Notes: a model not told the origin generated them from the letters alone. A DNA stretch of 24,197 nucleotides from Sphaeroforma arctica JP610 (GCF_001186125.1 NW_014040535.1:163688-187884); one strand, 5' to 3'; positions 1 to 11,526 are shown, counted from the first letter of the stretch. Numbers and translations: made by a program.

Positions 1-253
1 TAGTACTATATATATATATAATATATATATATATATATAGTATATATATATATATATATATATCTATATCTATATATATATCTATATATACATATATATA
101 TATATACATACATATATATATATATATATATGCACATATTTATGTATATATATAAATATATGTATATATATGTATATGTATATGTATATATGTATATATA
201 TAGAGAGATATATATATATATATATAAATATATATGCATATATATATATATAT

Positions 254-287
<34 letters not shown>

Positions 288-325
288 ATATAAATATATA
301 TATATATAGATATATATATAGATAC
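1..325. repeat. (AT)n microsatellite
   Basis: Almost pure alternating T and A, with occasional TATG, TATC, TAAA and AGAGA interruptions, from the window edge to about 325. The reading frames here give only Tyr/Ile/Met/His strings and are low-complexity artefacts. The repeat is cut by the window edge, so its true length is unknown. Confidence 0.97.
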
Positions 326-505
326 AGATTGTGTGTATGTGTGTATGTGTGTTGTGTGTGCGCGTGTGTTGTGTGTGTCTGTGTGTATGTGTGTATGTGT
401 GTTGTGTGTTGTGTGTTGTGTGTGCGCGTGTGTTGTGTGTGTCTGTGTGTCTGTGTAACTATCTGTGTGTCTGTGCGTTTGTTCGTTTGTGTGTGCATGT
501 ATATA
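326..505. repeat. (GT)n microsatellite with internal duplication
   Basis: TG/GT-rich tract directly following the AT tract. It contains a higher-order duplication. A unit at 331-380 (GTGTATG repeats, then a GTGCGCGTG core, ending GTGTCT) recurs at 381-444, where it is longer by 14 bases, equal to two extra TTGTGTG heptamers. With the AT tract it makes about 490 bp of mostly alternating pyrimidine-purine sequence. Long Cys/Val frames here are artefacts of the repeat. Confidence 0.95.
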
Positions 506-894
506 GTTTTCTATCCGAAGATGCTCTGTGTGCTCTGACAACCTGCACAAATACGCGATTGCGAAGACATATCTTCTTCTGCATGTGTACGTGTGCCTCG
601 TGTTTACTATGCTATTCGTGGATGCTAATTCGTGAGATGAGATTAGGATTCTGCATGAGGATGAAGCGAGCCTGGGAATCGACACCTAACGAATGAAGGC
701 ATGAGTCGACATTGATTTAAAGCGCTTCACACATATTTGAGCTCATCTTTATTTGACATGAACTCGTCGTCCACACAGTTGCTTCGCCCTGTGGGCATAT
801 TCGTACAGTGCACGTACATCAGGTAGCCACATTTATCGGCGTTTACGCCAACATGTACCTCATTAATAGAGAACTGTCGGTTTAATCTCTCTGA

Positions 895-1047
895 TCGCAT
901 GCAGGCTACGCGTTGGACGAGGCGGAGGCTCAGGCTGTTGGAGAGAAAGCGTTTCAGAATGTGCTAAGCAATCTGACACGATTTCCACGTTTAAAGTATG
1001 TGAAGGCGATGCGTTATGGTGTTTCTAGTCGATACGCTGCTATCTGA
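895..1047 (+). CDS. Possible 3'-terminal exon, unknown protein (weak)
   Basis: An open frame of 50 codons ends at TGA 1045-1047 and begins just after a pyrimidine-rich stretch and GCATGCAG, which would be an acceptable 3' splice site (AG at 903-904). The encoded residues include DEAEAQAVGEKAFQNVL and LTRFPRLKYV, which look more protein-like than nearby frames, and local G+C is higher than in the flanks. I do not recognise a family. No upstream partner exon was identified, so this may be chance. Confidence 0.2.
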   Translation, partial: SHAGYALDEAEAQAVGEKAFQNVLSNLTRFPRLKYVKAMRYGVSSRYAAI

Positions 1048-2985
1048 AAAATGTTGGTTCTCATGAATCTTGGTAACTTAACCGATGTGTACATATGAGC
1101 ATGTGATTGAATTGTGTGGACTGTGAAACACGTTCACCGGTACACTACTGTGCGTTCTCGTCTGTGCGCGTGTGCAGACGTACTCTCGCTACGTCACTTG
1201 GTCGAACTCGGAATTATAATTTTCTGTGGTTCTAGTAACCCTTAGTAGAACCATTTTGGATCTGACAAGTCTATTACAATACCCTGCAAAGCACACAGAA
1301 GAATACGTTCTGGCACTTTATATCGTACGCTACAAGTGAGACAATTGCTCAATATTAAATATATAGGAAAATGATCATATCATACACGTATTCATGCACA
1401 CGCTCGCAATCGCGCTGATTGTGTTGGGTTGGACAGTTCTGAAAGATACGCTGCTTGTATGAATAATCACTACGCTTTATCTCGTATTGGTGTTTCACAT
1501 GACAACCCCGTGTAGAGTATCTGCACAATTATCTTAAACATCCGCCCCCTAATAAACGTTGCAGAGGAACTGTCTCAGACAAGCCGCGAGTAAAAATCAG
1601 TCGCGAATGGGTTGATTCGCTGGAAGAGTGTGGGACTATGGCGAAGCGCGTCGTGAAGGTCAAGGAGAAAATAAAGGTGTGTAGAGTGAAATGAGCACTT
1701 CCGCGTGAGAGGGACCTTTTGCTCATGTAGGCCCACTCACAACCACTAAAATTTAATCATCGCAGGGGGTTGAAGGCGTACTAGGCTTATTTTGTTTTGT
1801 GTTTTTATCCAATGTGCTTGAACGAATATTTCATAATTTACTCTCGGTCTGTTCACGACCATTTCATTTTAGCAAGAGTCGTGTTTAGTACTCCTGACAT
1901 AGAGTGGTATGTCGGATCCGAAACTGATTTGTGATCACATTATCATCCTTGATTAAAACAGAATCGAAAGATGCGCAGGGCGTTGAACAATGAGGCGGTC
2001 TTGCGGGCGAATCGACACTTCTACACGCATTACCATTGAGTACTAAATATTTCTTTAGCAATATCTGTATATCGTACATATGCCGATTGAACGCAGCGAA
2101 ACATATCTACAATGGCCAAAAAATGTACTGGCCGCCATATATAGTCTCGATTTGCCGAGCTATGTGATAATATCACGGGCTTGCTCTACCGGTAGCAGCT
2201 ATCCCGTGAAGTTACCCTGGACCTATTCTGTTGGATAGTTTGCGATCGTCATTGAAAGTATTTCACCAGGGTTGCCGGTAAATCACTGTTCAAGCTCGGT
2301 TGACGCCGATTTGAAATTTAAGCACACTCAAAGCACTACATATTTTGTAGATCTATTATCAGTCAAGCGCTGTAGAGTGCTCATGGTACTACACACGCGG
2401 ATATAGGCCAATTCACAAGCACGACATGAGCCAAACATCATCTACGCGTAGGACTCGGCTTAATACTTGAACTAGTGGGCATTGCCACTGGGTAAATATC
2501 ACGAACCAGATCGAATGATTAGTACCATAGTGAAGGTAATAAACGCTCTCAAGAGGCCAAATCTAGTCAAGCGACTTGTTGTCAGCAGTATCAAAGTTTA
2601 ATTGTATCTTCACACGTTACAATTTATGTTGCACGCGAACATTTAGCAGTTGCTGGAATTACATGAGAATGGTTTCAAGTCATTTTTTACGCCTTAGTTT
2701 AATAGAACGAAAGATCAGAAGTAGTGGCGGCTGTAACGCACTGTCCCGATAATTTGGCAATACGAAGCGAACAAAAATGGAGGAAACCCGCCCCAGATCA
2801 GCACGAACGTTATATATTTATTTAGCACAAATTTGATAATAAATTTGGGCGATATTCCCTGCCAGCGCAATGAGGAAACAGGTACGCAATTGTCGGTACC
2901 TTTTGGGACCAATAAACTCGCGACTAAGGTGGTAGGCGCTTGCTTGGGCGCCGGTTTTCAAATGTAAGTTGGCTTATAGCTAAGT

Positions 2986-3002
2986 GCACGAGGACCTCGT
3001 GC
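2986..3002. repeat. 17-bp palindrome
   Basis: Perfect 8-bp arms GCACGAGG and CCTCGTGC flank a single A. No surrounding gene gives it a role; it could be a protein-binding site or chance. Confidence 0.6.
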
Positions 3003-3846
3003 CAAGGTTCATGAATGTTGAAGTACGTGGAAAATACTATAAATTCTCGATATATCCGAGGCTGATCCAGGGGGGTTAAGAAAATAGGATAGACTCGTTA
3101 CTTGCTGAGTGCAATGTAGTGAACGCGAACATTGGACCGAGTGGTCTCAGTACTCTCCGCGTGTACTTGTCTGGTAAAACTGGAATATCTCAGTGTTTTT
3201 ACGTTGCGGCCGTTGTACTTTTTTTTATTCTTCTTCAGCATGCTGTCATTATTTCATTCATATATGTATATGTCCTCTACAGTTAGAGTTAAACGGGTTT
3301 GGTTCGGTACGCCTATTGTACAGTACTGTCTACTGTGCGAAAGAATAAATAAAGAAACCTGTGATGTTTAAAAATTATCCAGGAAATGTCCACCTATGGG
3401 TTGGTATCCGCTCAAAATATTTATTGCATGACAGGTTTTCCATTTATTTAAGTACTATCGGTGTCAAAATCAACTGCAAAATATAAGTAAAGGCTCCACT
3501 TGACATACCTTCTCTAAACAAGTTTAGTTATTGTTCCCCGAAGCACCCTTCCGTGTGTGCAGTATAATTGTTTGTCTTCCTTGATATTGTTTTATAGTTG
3601 CATATGTGTGTGTTACATGTGCAAGAGGAAGCTATATACGTAATGATGACGGGCAATGTATCATCGATGTTCAGTTTTTGCTAGGTGGGGTTCACCAAAG
3701 GATATATTCCCTAAAAACTTCCAAATTTATAGCGTTGTATATCTACGTAGCTCTTAAATTTAGCGTCTCTTACGCCTAATAAGTCGGAAAGAAAACTTGG
3801 CTGATGCTTCGAGACGTAAAGTTACTTATATCAACGAGAAAAAAAA

Positions 3847-4165
3847 TTGACACCTTTAAGGCAGATTTTATTCGTGTCTGATAAAACTAGAATGTCCCTG
3901 TGCCTTTCACTGCTTTCGCTGACATGTGAGTGGACTTTAAAAGAATTGTGTCATTCATGGGATCATATAGGAGATACACCTAAAATCAATATAGGAGATG
4001 TACTATTTTTGACACCTTCATGGCAGATTTTATTCGCGTCTGATAAACAAAAATATCCCTGTACTTTTCACTGCTTTCGCTGATATGTGAATGGACTTTT
4101 AAAAAATTGTGTCGTTCATGGGATCATATAGGAGATGCACTTAAAACCAATATAGGAGATGCACT
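3847..4165. repeat. 162-bp tandem duplication, two copies
   Basis: Copy one (3847-4008) and copy two (4009-4165) both begin TTGACACCTT and share the same order of blocks: GGCAGATTTTATTCG, CACTGCTTTCGCTGA, CATGGGATCATATAGGAGAT and CAATATAGGAGATG. Identity is roughly 85-90% by eye. Each copy also contains AATATAGGAGAT-like and CATATAGGAGAT-like blocks, so the unit has internal short repeats. A 78-codon frame overlaps it but has no recognisable features. Confidence 0.93.
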
Positions 4166-5054
4166 ACAGATATAGGTAGATACGGTTGTGAGCTGATTAG
4201 TGGTACGTTTATTGAACTGCCTATTGTGTGCAAATGAGATACTTGAACAGCTTGTCAATGTCAATAATGATCCGTCAGACTGGAATACCTGGACCGCCCT
4301 TCGCAACACTTGGAATACTTCCTCGATTTAGTATCTGTCTGTGAGCTTGTCATGTGATTGTCGGTCTAAAATCTATTACGGAGCATACTAAGGATTGCCA
4401 TTATTTGACACCCATTGTCCATCAATTTTAAATAAGAGGCTATATACGATACGAGATATATTCGCTCCCTGTGTGCACTTCCATCATCTGTCATCATTAT
4501 TATCTATATTCGTATGTGTGTATATTTGTGTGTAAAAGTAATATTTAGATGTATACATGATGCCGGGCCGTGTGTGTGCATTTCTATGTAGTTGTAGGGA
4601 GTCCAACTTGTTATTAGAAGGTATAAATGTATTTGGGATAGGTCATATTTGTAGTAAATAGATGTTATTTATTAAGTTGTGACCTTTGCATTTGTATACA
4701 TCAGAGACCTGATACTCACACTTGAGCTGTTAAAAAAACACGTACATGTCCAATCCGAGCTTGGCACCGTCACACATTCAACCGAACGTGGCGGTAGTGC
4801 AAATAAATTGCCAATCTCGTTTTAAAGTATGCTGTACCCAAAATATGCTTCCTTTTTGGCAGGCTCGTGTGATTCCTAGTCTTATTCCTAAATCAAATTT
4901 TTTTTCTGCATACAACATCCATTTCCTTCTCTCGTCAGGTTGCTGTTAACCGACGATACCCAGGAATACAACATAGTAAATACCCTATAGGTTTAATTAG
5001 GTTAACAAAACGACTCTTATAATTGTGTATCTACTTTTGCGTCAAAATACATTT
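4166..5054. other. Unassigned DNA
   Basis: No supportable gene, RNA gene or element boundary was seen. Frames are short and of mixed composition. Confidence 0.55.
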
Positions 5055-5957
5055 AGCCTCTTAATTGACTGAACTAGGTCAAATTTAGTCAGAGGTTTCA
5101 ATGTTGAAGCTTCATGAATGCGCGATTATTGTAAGCGTGCGACACTTTTTTTATTGTGCTTGAATTTCATTTCTCTGTAGTGCAATCGTATCCTTTAATT
5201 GTCTGAACTAGATTAAAATCCGTGATTTTCAAAAACGGACGACACCCCTAGTTTTGCTTAAAATGTCTTTCAACTGTAGTGTAAGTTTGTCCTCTGTCAA
5301 CAGTGCGTAACACATACCACGGAGTTTATTATAACGACAGATATTAGTTAATCTACTGTTCTTCGTTACTCCGGAAATCGCCATCTAGGAATTCTGTATT
5401 CATCGCCGTGAACTAACACACCGTATGTTTTCCATCATTGCATCACTCGCCCCGAGCTTCTCGCGGCAGTTCGATAATCTCAACTGCCCTTGAATTTTCC
5501 CAGAACCTCCTACGAATATGAAGACTGATGTACATGTAGATATGTAAAACTTTATCCAAATTGAAATAAATAATATTATCCCTATTTATACAAGTCTCTA
5601 TTCCGAGTTTGCTTAAAAGGCCGCTCTCAAACATGGCAACTTGGTGGTCATATTTCTACATGGATTGAGTGCTGGGCTTCCTTGGCCCAAATTTATTTTT
5701 GTCCTCGAAGCGTCGTTATACTTTAAACAGATAAGTCGTTATTATTACAAGCGTGCGTCATTTTATTTTTTTACTTTGCTCGATTATTACTTTACTTAAC
5801 CAAATGAGACTTGGCCAGAAGCTTTTAAAACGTTTGTGACACACTTTTGCTGTGCTTGAATAACTTTAAACTGTAGTGTAAGTTTATCTTTTGTCAACAG
5901 ATCCCACGAAGTTTATTATAACGACAGATATTATCTGTCTACTGATCTTCGTTACTA
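5055..5957. repeat. Divergent dispersed repeats, three partial copies
   Basis: Three related segments lie at about 5055-5191, 5190-5372 and 5790-5957. Shared blocks are TGACTGAACTAGGTC or TGTCTGAACTAGATT, TGTGCTTGAAT, CAACTGTAGTGTAAGTTT, TGTCAACAG, and GTTTATTATAACGACAGATATTA followed by CTTCGTTACT (last two segments only). A further pair, CTATTTATACAAGTCTCTATTCC near 5581 and CTATTTATATAAGTCTCTATTCC near 5973, extends the similarity. The last copy contains a 17-bp palindrome, GACAGATA-T-TATCTGTC. No terminal repeats or coding content identify a transposon family. Confidence 0.75.
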
Positions 5958-6516
5958 TCGGGGATCAGCATTCTATTTATATAAGTCTCTATTCCAAGTT
6001 TGAATGAATACATCAACACGATACAAAATAACCGGAAGATTAGTGCATTTGATATCTCGTCCTTTTCGCTCCATAAAAGAACCCAGTCCATGTATTGTAT
6101 TCTGACGTACATGGTCGATGTAAAGATAGATTATGAGCATAAAATATAAAGTAAAACTACAAATCGCCACCTGGCGTCTGTCCTATATCAAGATCCCGCA
6201 ATGGTATAAAAAGTGGGCCGGGAAAGGTTAACGACAACTCCCTACATCACCACTTGTAGTTGTGATACCAGATCAAGAAGAGCCCTGTTTGTGGACCATT
6301 TATATTTTATTTTTTAGGTGTGATTAAGATTTTGATATCTGCACATCCGTAAGTAGCGATATCGTCTAAATGACTTCTTTCATTGACAGTGTGCTTACTC
6401 TTCACCACGCTCAGCTGCCAACAATCGACACTTATATTCAATATCTTGCCGCGAAAAATTAAACACACATAGTCCTGATGCATCGCTGGGCTCATCGGTA
6501 CATCAGTTGGCGTGAG
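5958..6516. other. Unassigned DNA
   Basis: Apart from the 5973 repeat echo noted for the preceding block, nothing is supportable here. Two minus-strand frames of 65-74 codons have no recognisable motif. Confidence 0.5.
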
Positions 6517-6836
6517 AGCTACGAACTCCAATATCTTTTTGTCTTTTTGGACATTTTTGAGAAATCACAATCTGGAACTACATCACAAGCCAATATGACT
6601 ACAACGTATGCCAGTTGAAAGTATCGAGAACTTTTCTACGGACAATTGCCTAGTTATCACAATTATCTATTACACACACTTTCACTCTCTGCTTCCTCGC
6701 CGCAAGTAGTGTTGTTTATTTGCATCTACGAACTCCAAGATCTTTTTGTCATTTTGGTCATTTTGAGAAATTACAATCTCTTACAAACACTTTTTCTTCT
6801 CTGCTTTCTCGTCGCAAGTAGTGCTGTTTGTTTGCT
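6517..6836. repeat. Interleaved local repeats (A1, B1, A2, B2)
   Basis: Block A occurs at about 6517-6571 and 6722-6779 and shares CTACGAACTCCAA, ATCTTTTTGTC and GAGAAATCACAATCT or GAGAAATTACAATCT. Block B occurs at about 6672-6725 and 6783-6836 and shares CTCTGCTT, CTCG and CGCAAGTAGTG followed by TGTTTATTTGC or TGTTTGTTTGC. The order A-B-A-B indicates a tandem duplication with unequal spacing. The overlapping 82-codon frame reads these repeats and shows no domain. Confidence 0.85.
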
Positions 6837-9800
6837 GGCAAATTCAACAATGAGGGGAGAGAAAAAAACCATGAACACCGTTTCGCCTTTATAAACATTA
6901 TTAATGCTTACTTCTTTCCTTCCAACGAGCAGGGGACATTTGAATTCCTTGATCTAGTTCATTTGCGTACTTCAGTACAGCAACCTTGATGATATAAAAA
7001 GGCTAGACACAGTGCATTAAAAATCTTACTCATTTGTATACTGTAGCATATCAGTTTTCATGATAACATGATGAGCCTTGACACAGTGCCTCATAAACTA
7101 TGCACAGTGAGTTTTGGCCTTCATCCCCCACGTTTATATGACTTGCATAGATATAGAGCTAAGCTCAACTCACAGGGTGTCAATTAATTTAGTGTTATGT
7201 TTCTAGGACCCCTGTTTGCTATTGAGTTTGATCAACTGATACTGATCTCTGACAGGTGTATACTTTATAGCGTAAACATCAATTCTAATTGGTAAGCCAC
7301 ACGGATTATGCTCATTGAACTATCATTTCGCTACTTGTGTACAAGTCACGGACCGAGAGTAGTGGCCACCGAGTATGATCCGTGCAACAACGTGCAGTGT
7401 AGGTTTGAGGAGAGCCATTGCGAACATGATACTTCTAAAACCCAATGGACATTTTTGTTGAGAATCACAGTGCTTCTTGATTTAGTCTGCATCTATATTT
7501 AGAGTGTTGCAAGCGGAATTTGCATTGCTAATGATGAGCGGACATGATATTATTTTTATACGGAGTTGGGAGTACTTTGGAAGCTGGAGGTCTGGACAAA
7601 GCATTTATGAACCTAATATGCTCGATCTAAAGTGACATAATTTCCAACACGCACCTTTCATTGACCGTGAGAGCTGGCTTCCCAGAGGAATGCCATTTTA
7701 ACACATGCGTATGAATGCGTGCAAGCAAGTAGGTTTATCGCTAAGAAAACGGTGTATCTCTTTAAACCTCATCATTCATAATGGTCTAAGTTTCCGGCAA
7801 ACCCTGTTTTATTCGTTGGCTTGATGAAGCATGATTTATGCTTCAGTGTTATGTATCACTGACCAGTTCAACCGATCGAGTATCCAGACACATTCTGTTT
7901 TGGTTGCATTGTGTTGCGCATTCCGACTTTTTTATGTGCAGTATCTCATCATGCCAGACTCCCTAATACGATTTTCTGATACGATACGCAAGCACATCCA
8001 CACCAGTACTGGCTTCGGAGGTCTATCAGGCATATTTTTACGCATCTTCTGTCAGGTGTACTGAGTATGAACGCGTCTTGTTCCAGGTTCGCGATAGGGT
8101 TTTAGGTGATTCACAATATAGAGTTCCGGTGGGAGTCAATGAAGATCGCGCCATGTAAAGCGATTTGATGTCGTCGTGGCGTCCCAGAAAAAAATTGATT
8201 GGTTTAGATTACATACAAGCGTATTGAAAACGGTGTGTGGACCATTCAACCCGAGGTGCTAATGTGGCATCGGAGCCGAGATAGAAGAGGTCTTAATGCT
8301 TCGCTTGATTATTTTTGGTACAATTCAATGATGAATCCACACGAGAACTTACAAAATTGGTGCTCAAGTTTTAAAAATAGCGAATCACCCTCTCAGTTGT
8401 GTAAAATACGCACGCGCCACGACAACTTGAGCGACTACGGGATATGACCAACAATATGGTGAATCAATAAAAGCAGTGTCAAATTTGAGTTTACCCTTAT
8501 TTTGGTGATATCAATTAAAGGCCTGGTGGAAGATCATGAAATATTTTACCTTGTTATTAGCCCATTCCTGGGTCTTGCTTTGCCTTTACAGGGTAGTAGT
8601 AAACCCGTCATAGTAAGATTCAAAACCGCATAATTAATATATAAAAAAGGGGTTGTGGCGCAGGTCGGGGCATCAAATATATTGTGCACACATTCGTTCT
8701 CCAACGGCGAATTCGTCTGTTTGTGTTAAACCTAGAGAGACTGGCATTTTTTCACGCCAATCTCCTATTCAAAGGCGATAGGAAATGCTTTTAGACCGTA
8801 TTGCGCTGAACCTCATCAGCTTTCAGGGCTGAATTTGACTGCGCAAGGAAATTATAGTAGCACTCGAAAGCCATAATGGTAATTTAAGGATTCACCCTAA
8901 ATCGTAACCGTTGTCGACTTCAAATGAATATAAGACTTCTTTGACCAATTTTGCCTGGTTGTTCGCGCGTACCCAAAAATGGTATGGATATTTATTCTTG
9001 CGCCACCTACCGGTATCGTCTTTCATCATATGGAAACCGATGTGTCGTCAGCTGCCGTGGTGGTGCGTTTTAGCATTGCAAACGAAAATTGACATTTAGT
9101 TGTAATGTTTGTACTTTTTGACTTCAACTTTATAAAATCTTACACCTTGCCAGCAAATATGGACTCTGTGTGAGTAAGCTATGAACCCGGCTGTGTAGCA
9201 CAGGCAGCAAGAGCGATGTAGACGTTTGTACGCTGGGTACGCCCAATGTACAGGAAATGTCTGTGTCCGACGAGCTATGGAAAATATCCTTACTGTACGC
9301 AGCGCATAGATGATTCAACTTTGGAATTTGTGAAGTAGGGTAAGGCCTTTACTGTCTATTTCCAGGTATGTCGCCGATGTGATCGCAATTGATAGTGAAA
9401 GTATAGTTGTTAGCGGCGTGATATCGAGATTAAATTTTATGACTATTTGGCTAGACCACCTTCTTATTTATACCCAATGTAGGCTACAGCCGGCTCTTTG
9501 GTACTTGTATTTCATATAGACAAACAGTCTATACATAGTGGTGTGACTTTTAGAGTAGTGCGAACAGTAATTTTGATTATTGTAATACACGATTGAGCAT
9601 GCTAAATATACGAAAAACGTCACTGAACTCGTACTCATTGCGGAATATTCGATCGCTATATACAGATATTCGATCTTCGGCAACTTTGATTCTATACCGT
9701 ACCCGCGATCCGTTTAAGGGAGAAAAAAAAATACTCCCGCTTCAACCAGGCTCTCTATTTGACTTTGCTTCTACCCGATTCTTGTAGTGAAAGCGAAGTA

Positions 9801-10177
9801 AATCCACTTGGACCAGGTATCTCAAATTGTTGAGTAGAGGTCATTATGGGTTTATTACAGAATTTTAGTAATTCTGCATTTGCTAGGATTTTTGAGATAC
9901 ATCTTTTTGGCGACCTGGTAATCATGTGGTCATATTGTGTTCATGGCCCTAACTCAAACAAATCCGAGACACTGACAGACTCATAGGGCATAGTTGTACA
10001 GCGATCGTATACTAATAGGTCATGGAGAGAATCAGTTGTTCTATTCTTATCTTTGTAGCTTGCAAACTTATGCTGGTCGAAATACGAGGGGATCAATTCA
10101 CGTTTTGCTCCAACAAACAATCAAGTACGACAATCAGGGAGTACCAAACCAAATAGTCGAATGTTTCGTATCGATTT
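6837..10177. other. Unassigned DNA
   Basis: About 3.3 kb without a gene I can support on either strand. Open frames of 60-77 codons occur at chance density and none carries a recognisable motif. A hairpin with 8-bp arms TGAAGCAT/ATGCTTCA and a 5-nt loop lies at 7825-7845. No convincing tRNA boxes were found. Confidence 0.55.
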
Positions 10178-10257
10178 ATTGATGCCAGGAAAAACCTGCT
10201 GAGCTCTCCAAGGGTCCAAATCATAGCGAAAGACTGTGTGTCGTTCCTGGCATCAAT
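10178..10257. repeat. 14-bp perfect inverted repeat with 52-nt spacer
   Basis: ATTGATGCCAGGAA at 10178-10191 is exactly repeated in reverse complement at 10244-10257. It ends 164 bp before the ATG of the nuclease relic. It could be a stem-loop, a very small TIR element, or a regulatory site. No target-site duplication is evident. Confidence 0.85.
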
Positions 10258-10421
10258 ATGATTAAGTAGTAATACACCTATTAATATTAATGTTTTTAGA
10301 TCAAACTCGCGGCTTGGAGACAAGTCGTTGTTCTACCCCAGACCATATCAAAAAAAAAGAGCGTATGTATAGTAAATTTTCTACCCGCGCTTACATCAAT
10401 TCCTCGCATCTAGTACGCAAG

Positions 10422-11399
10422 ATGGGTGTCACTAGATTCTTAGAGTACTTAACGGTCGATGGCTTGTCTAGTACGAAACAGAAGACGGCTTCCACACACA
10501 TAAATCACCTGGGGCCACTTGTAGAAAATAAACACTATTTTATTGATGCTTAATCACTGTTACATCTTGCGTTGACACGCTGCACACGTAATAGTTTTTT
10601 GAATGCATATGAGCTTGCTGGTGGAATACACAACTTAACACCCGAGAAAATCAAGACATGTAAGCTGTGCGCTAATACCTGTACGAATATCCTTGGATAT
10701 TCGCATCTTCTCTTAGATAGAAATATGCCGCTAGCTAAAGCAAATGAACGAAATGAACATCTTAGAGATGAACGCCTTAGAGCTGCGTGCAAGGAACAGT
10801 TGCTACAAAGAAATGTACCAAGTGTTGGTCTAGTGCGTGTAATACAACTTAGGACTAAACAAAGGTTGCAATCGGTTTTTGTAAAACATTGAAGTGCGAA
10901 TATTGGGTTGCACCGTACGAAGCAGATGCACAGCTCGTACATATTTGTCGAGAATCAGAGGTGAACAGTTTTGGTGCAGCTGTCGACTCCAATTTTTCTG
11001 TGTATGAAGGTGGTGTACATATTTGTTTCTCACTAGCCACTGAGACCGCGAAAGATTCACCATCATTCAAGGTGCCCATACTTACTGGTGAACAGCCAAA
11101 TATATTTCTAGAGAATAACAAAGGATTGACTGATACATTATTTATGGCGCGTACGCCACTTGCATAGTGCTAGAGGGCCGTTGCATAGATTAAGAATCGA
11201 CACTGCGGTGGAGATTGTGAAATTGCATCTTGATGAGTATGGCACGGCAACTCAGAATGAGGATGTTCTAGTAGCGTTGCGCGTTCGAGCTTAGGCGACA
11301 TTGAATTCGAGAAGTGCGAATACGCTGTCATACAGGCATTGCATGCATATAAATACGCATGGGTATTCGACAAGGTAGGAACCATTTGCATATCACTAG
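10422..11399 (+). pseudogene. Rad2/XPG-family nuclease relic (EXO1/FEN1-like)
   Basis: Family members are metal-dependent 5' nucleases acting on flaps or ends in nuclear DNA repair and replication. The ATG at 10422 opens MGVTRFLEYL, the usual N-terminus of the family. FIDA (residue 42 Asp) is followed by an in-frame TAA at 10551-10553, where a Tyr is common, and then SLLHLAL. LLLDRNMPLAK (Asp about residue 99) and ERNEHLRDERLRA match the DG...LP.K...R..R helix. A frameshift in the T-run near 10876-10880 leads to CEYWVAPYEADAQL, the I-region signature. The following acidic motif is VDSNF rather than a DSDL-type sequence. ILTG near 11077, TAVEIVKL near 11205-11230 and CEYAVIQALHAYKYAWVFD near 11313-11371, in shifted frames, match the helix-hairpin and downstream segment. 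TAG at 11292-11294 and TGA at 11406-11408 also interrupt it. The stops, frameshifts and altered acidic residues indicate a pseudogene. APYEADAQ favours EXO1-like over FEN1, but this is not certain. Confidence 0.82.
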
Positions 11400-11505
11400 G
11401 CATGTGTTGATGAGTCTTCTAATACGGATGTCAATATATCTGTTGTCAAGATAGTTTAGCTATTGCATATTGTTCAGGAGAGATTAAACCCCTCACTCAT
11501 ACTCG

Positions 11506-11526
11506 AAAGGGCAATAATTGCCCTTT
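11506..11526. repeat. 21-bp palindrome
   Basis: AAAGGGCAAT and ATTGCCCTTT are perfect 10-bp arms around a single A. It lies inside the decayed nuclease region, and no function is implied by context. Confidence 0.7.

Larger units (their letters stand above)
506..3846. other. Unassigned DNA
   Basis: About 3.3 kb in which I see no gene with recognisable protein similarity and no RNA gene. Frames are short and lack coding character. The exceptions worth noting are a possible terminal exon at 895-1047 and a very weak start-plus-donor pattern at 1638-1678 (13 codons beginning MAKRVV, then AAG followed by GTGTGT). A short perfect-arm palindrome lies at 2986-3002. Confidence 0.6.

Noticed and set aside
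6-500. Long Tyr/Ile and Val/Cys reading frames on both strands at the start of the window
   Set aside because: They translate (AT)n and (GT)n microsatellite DNA and have no independent coding signal.
1638-1900. Start codon with 13 codons, a GTGTGT donor, and a possible acceptor at 1765 with a further 43-codon open frame
   Set aside because: The first exon is too short and the second peptide has no recognisable features; it is not distinguishable from chance without transcripts.
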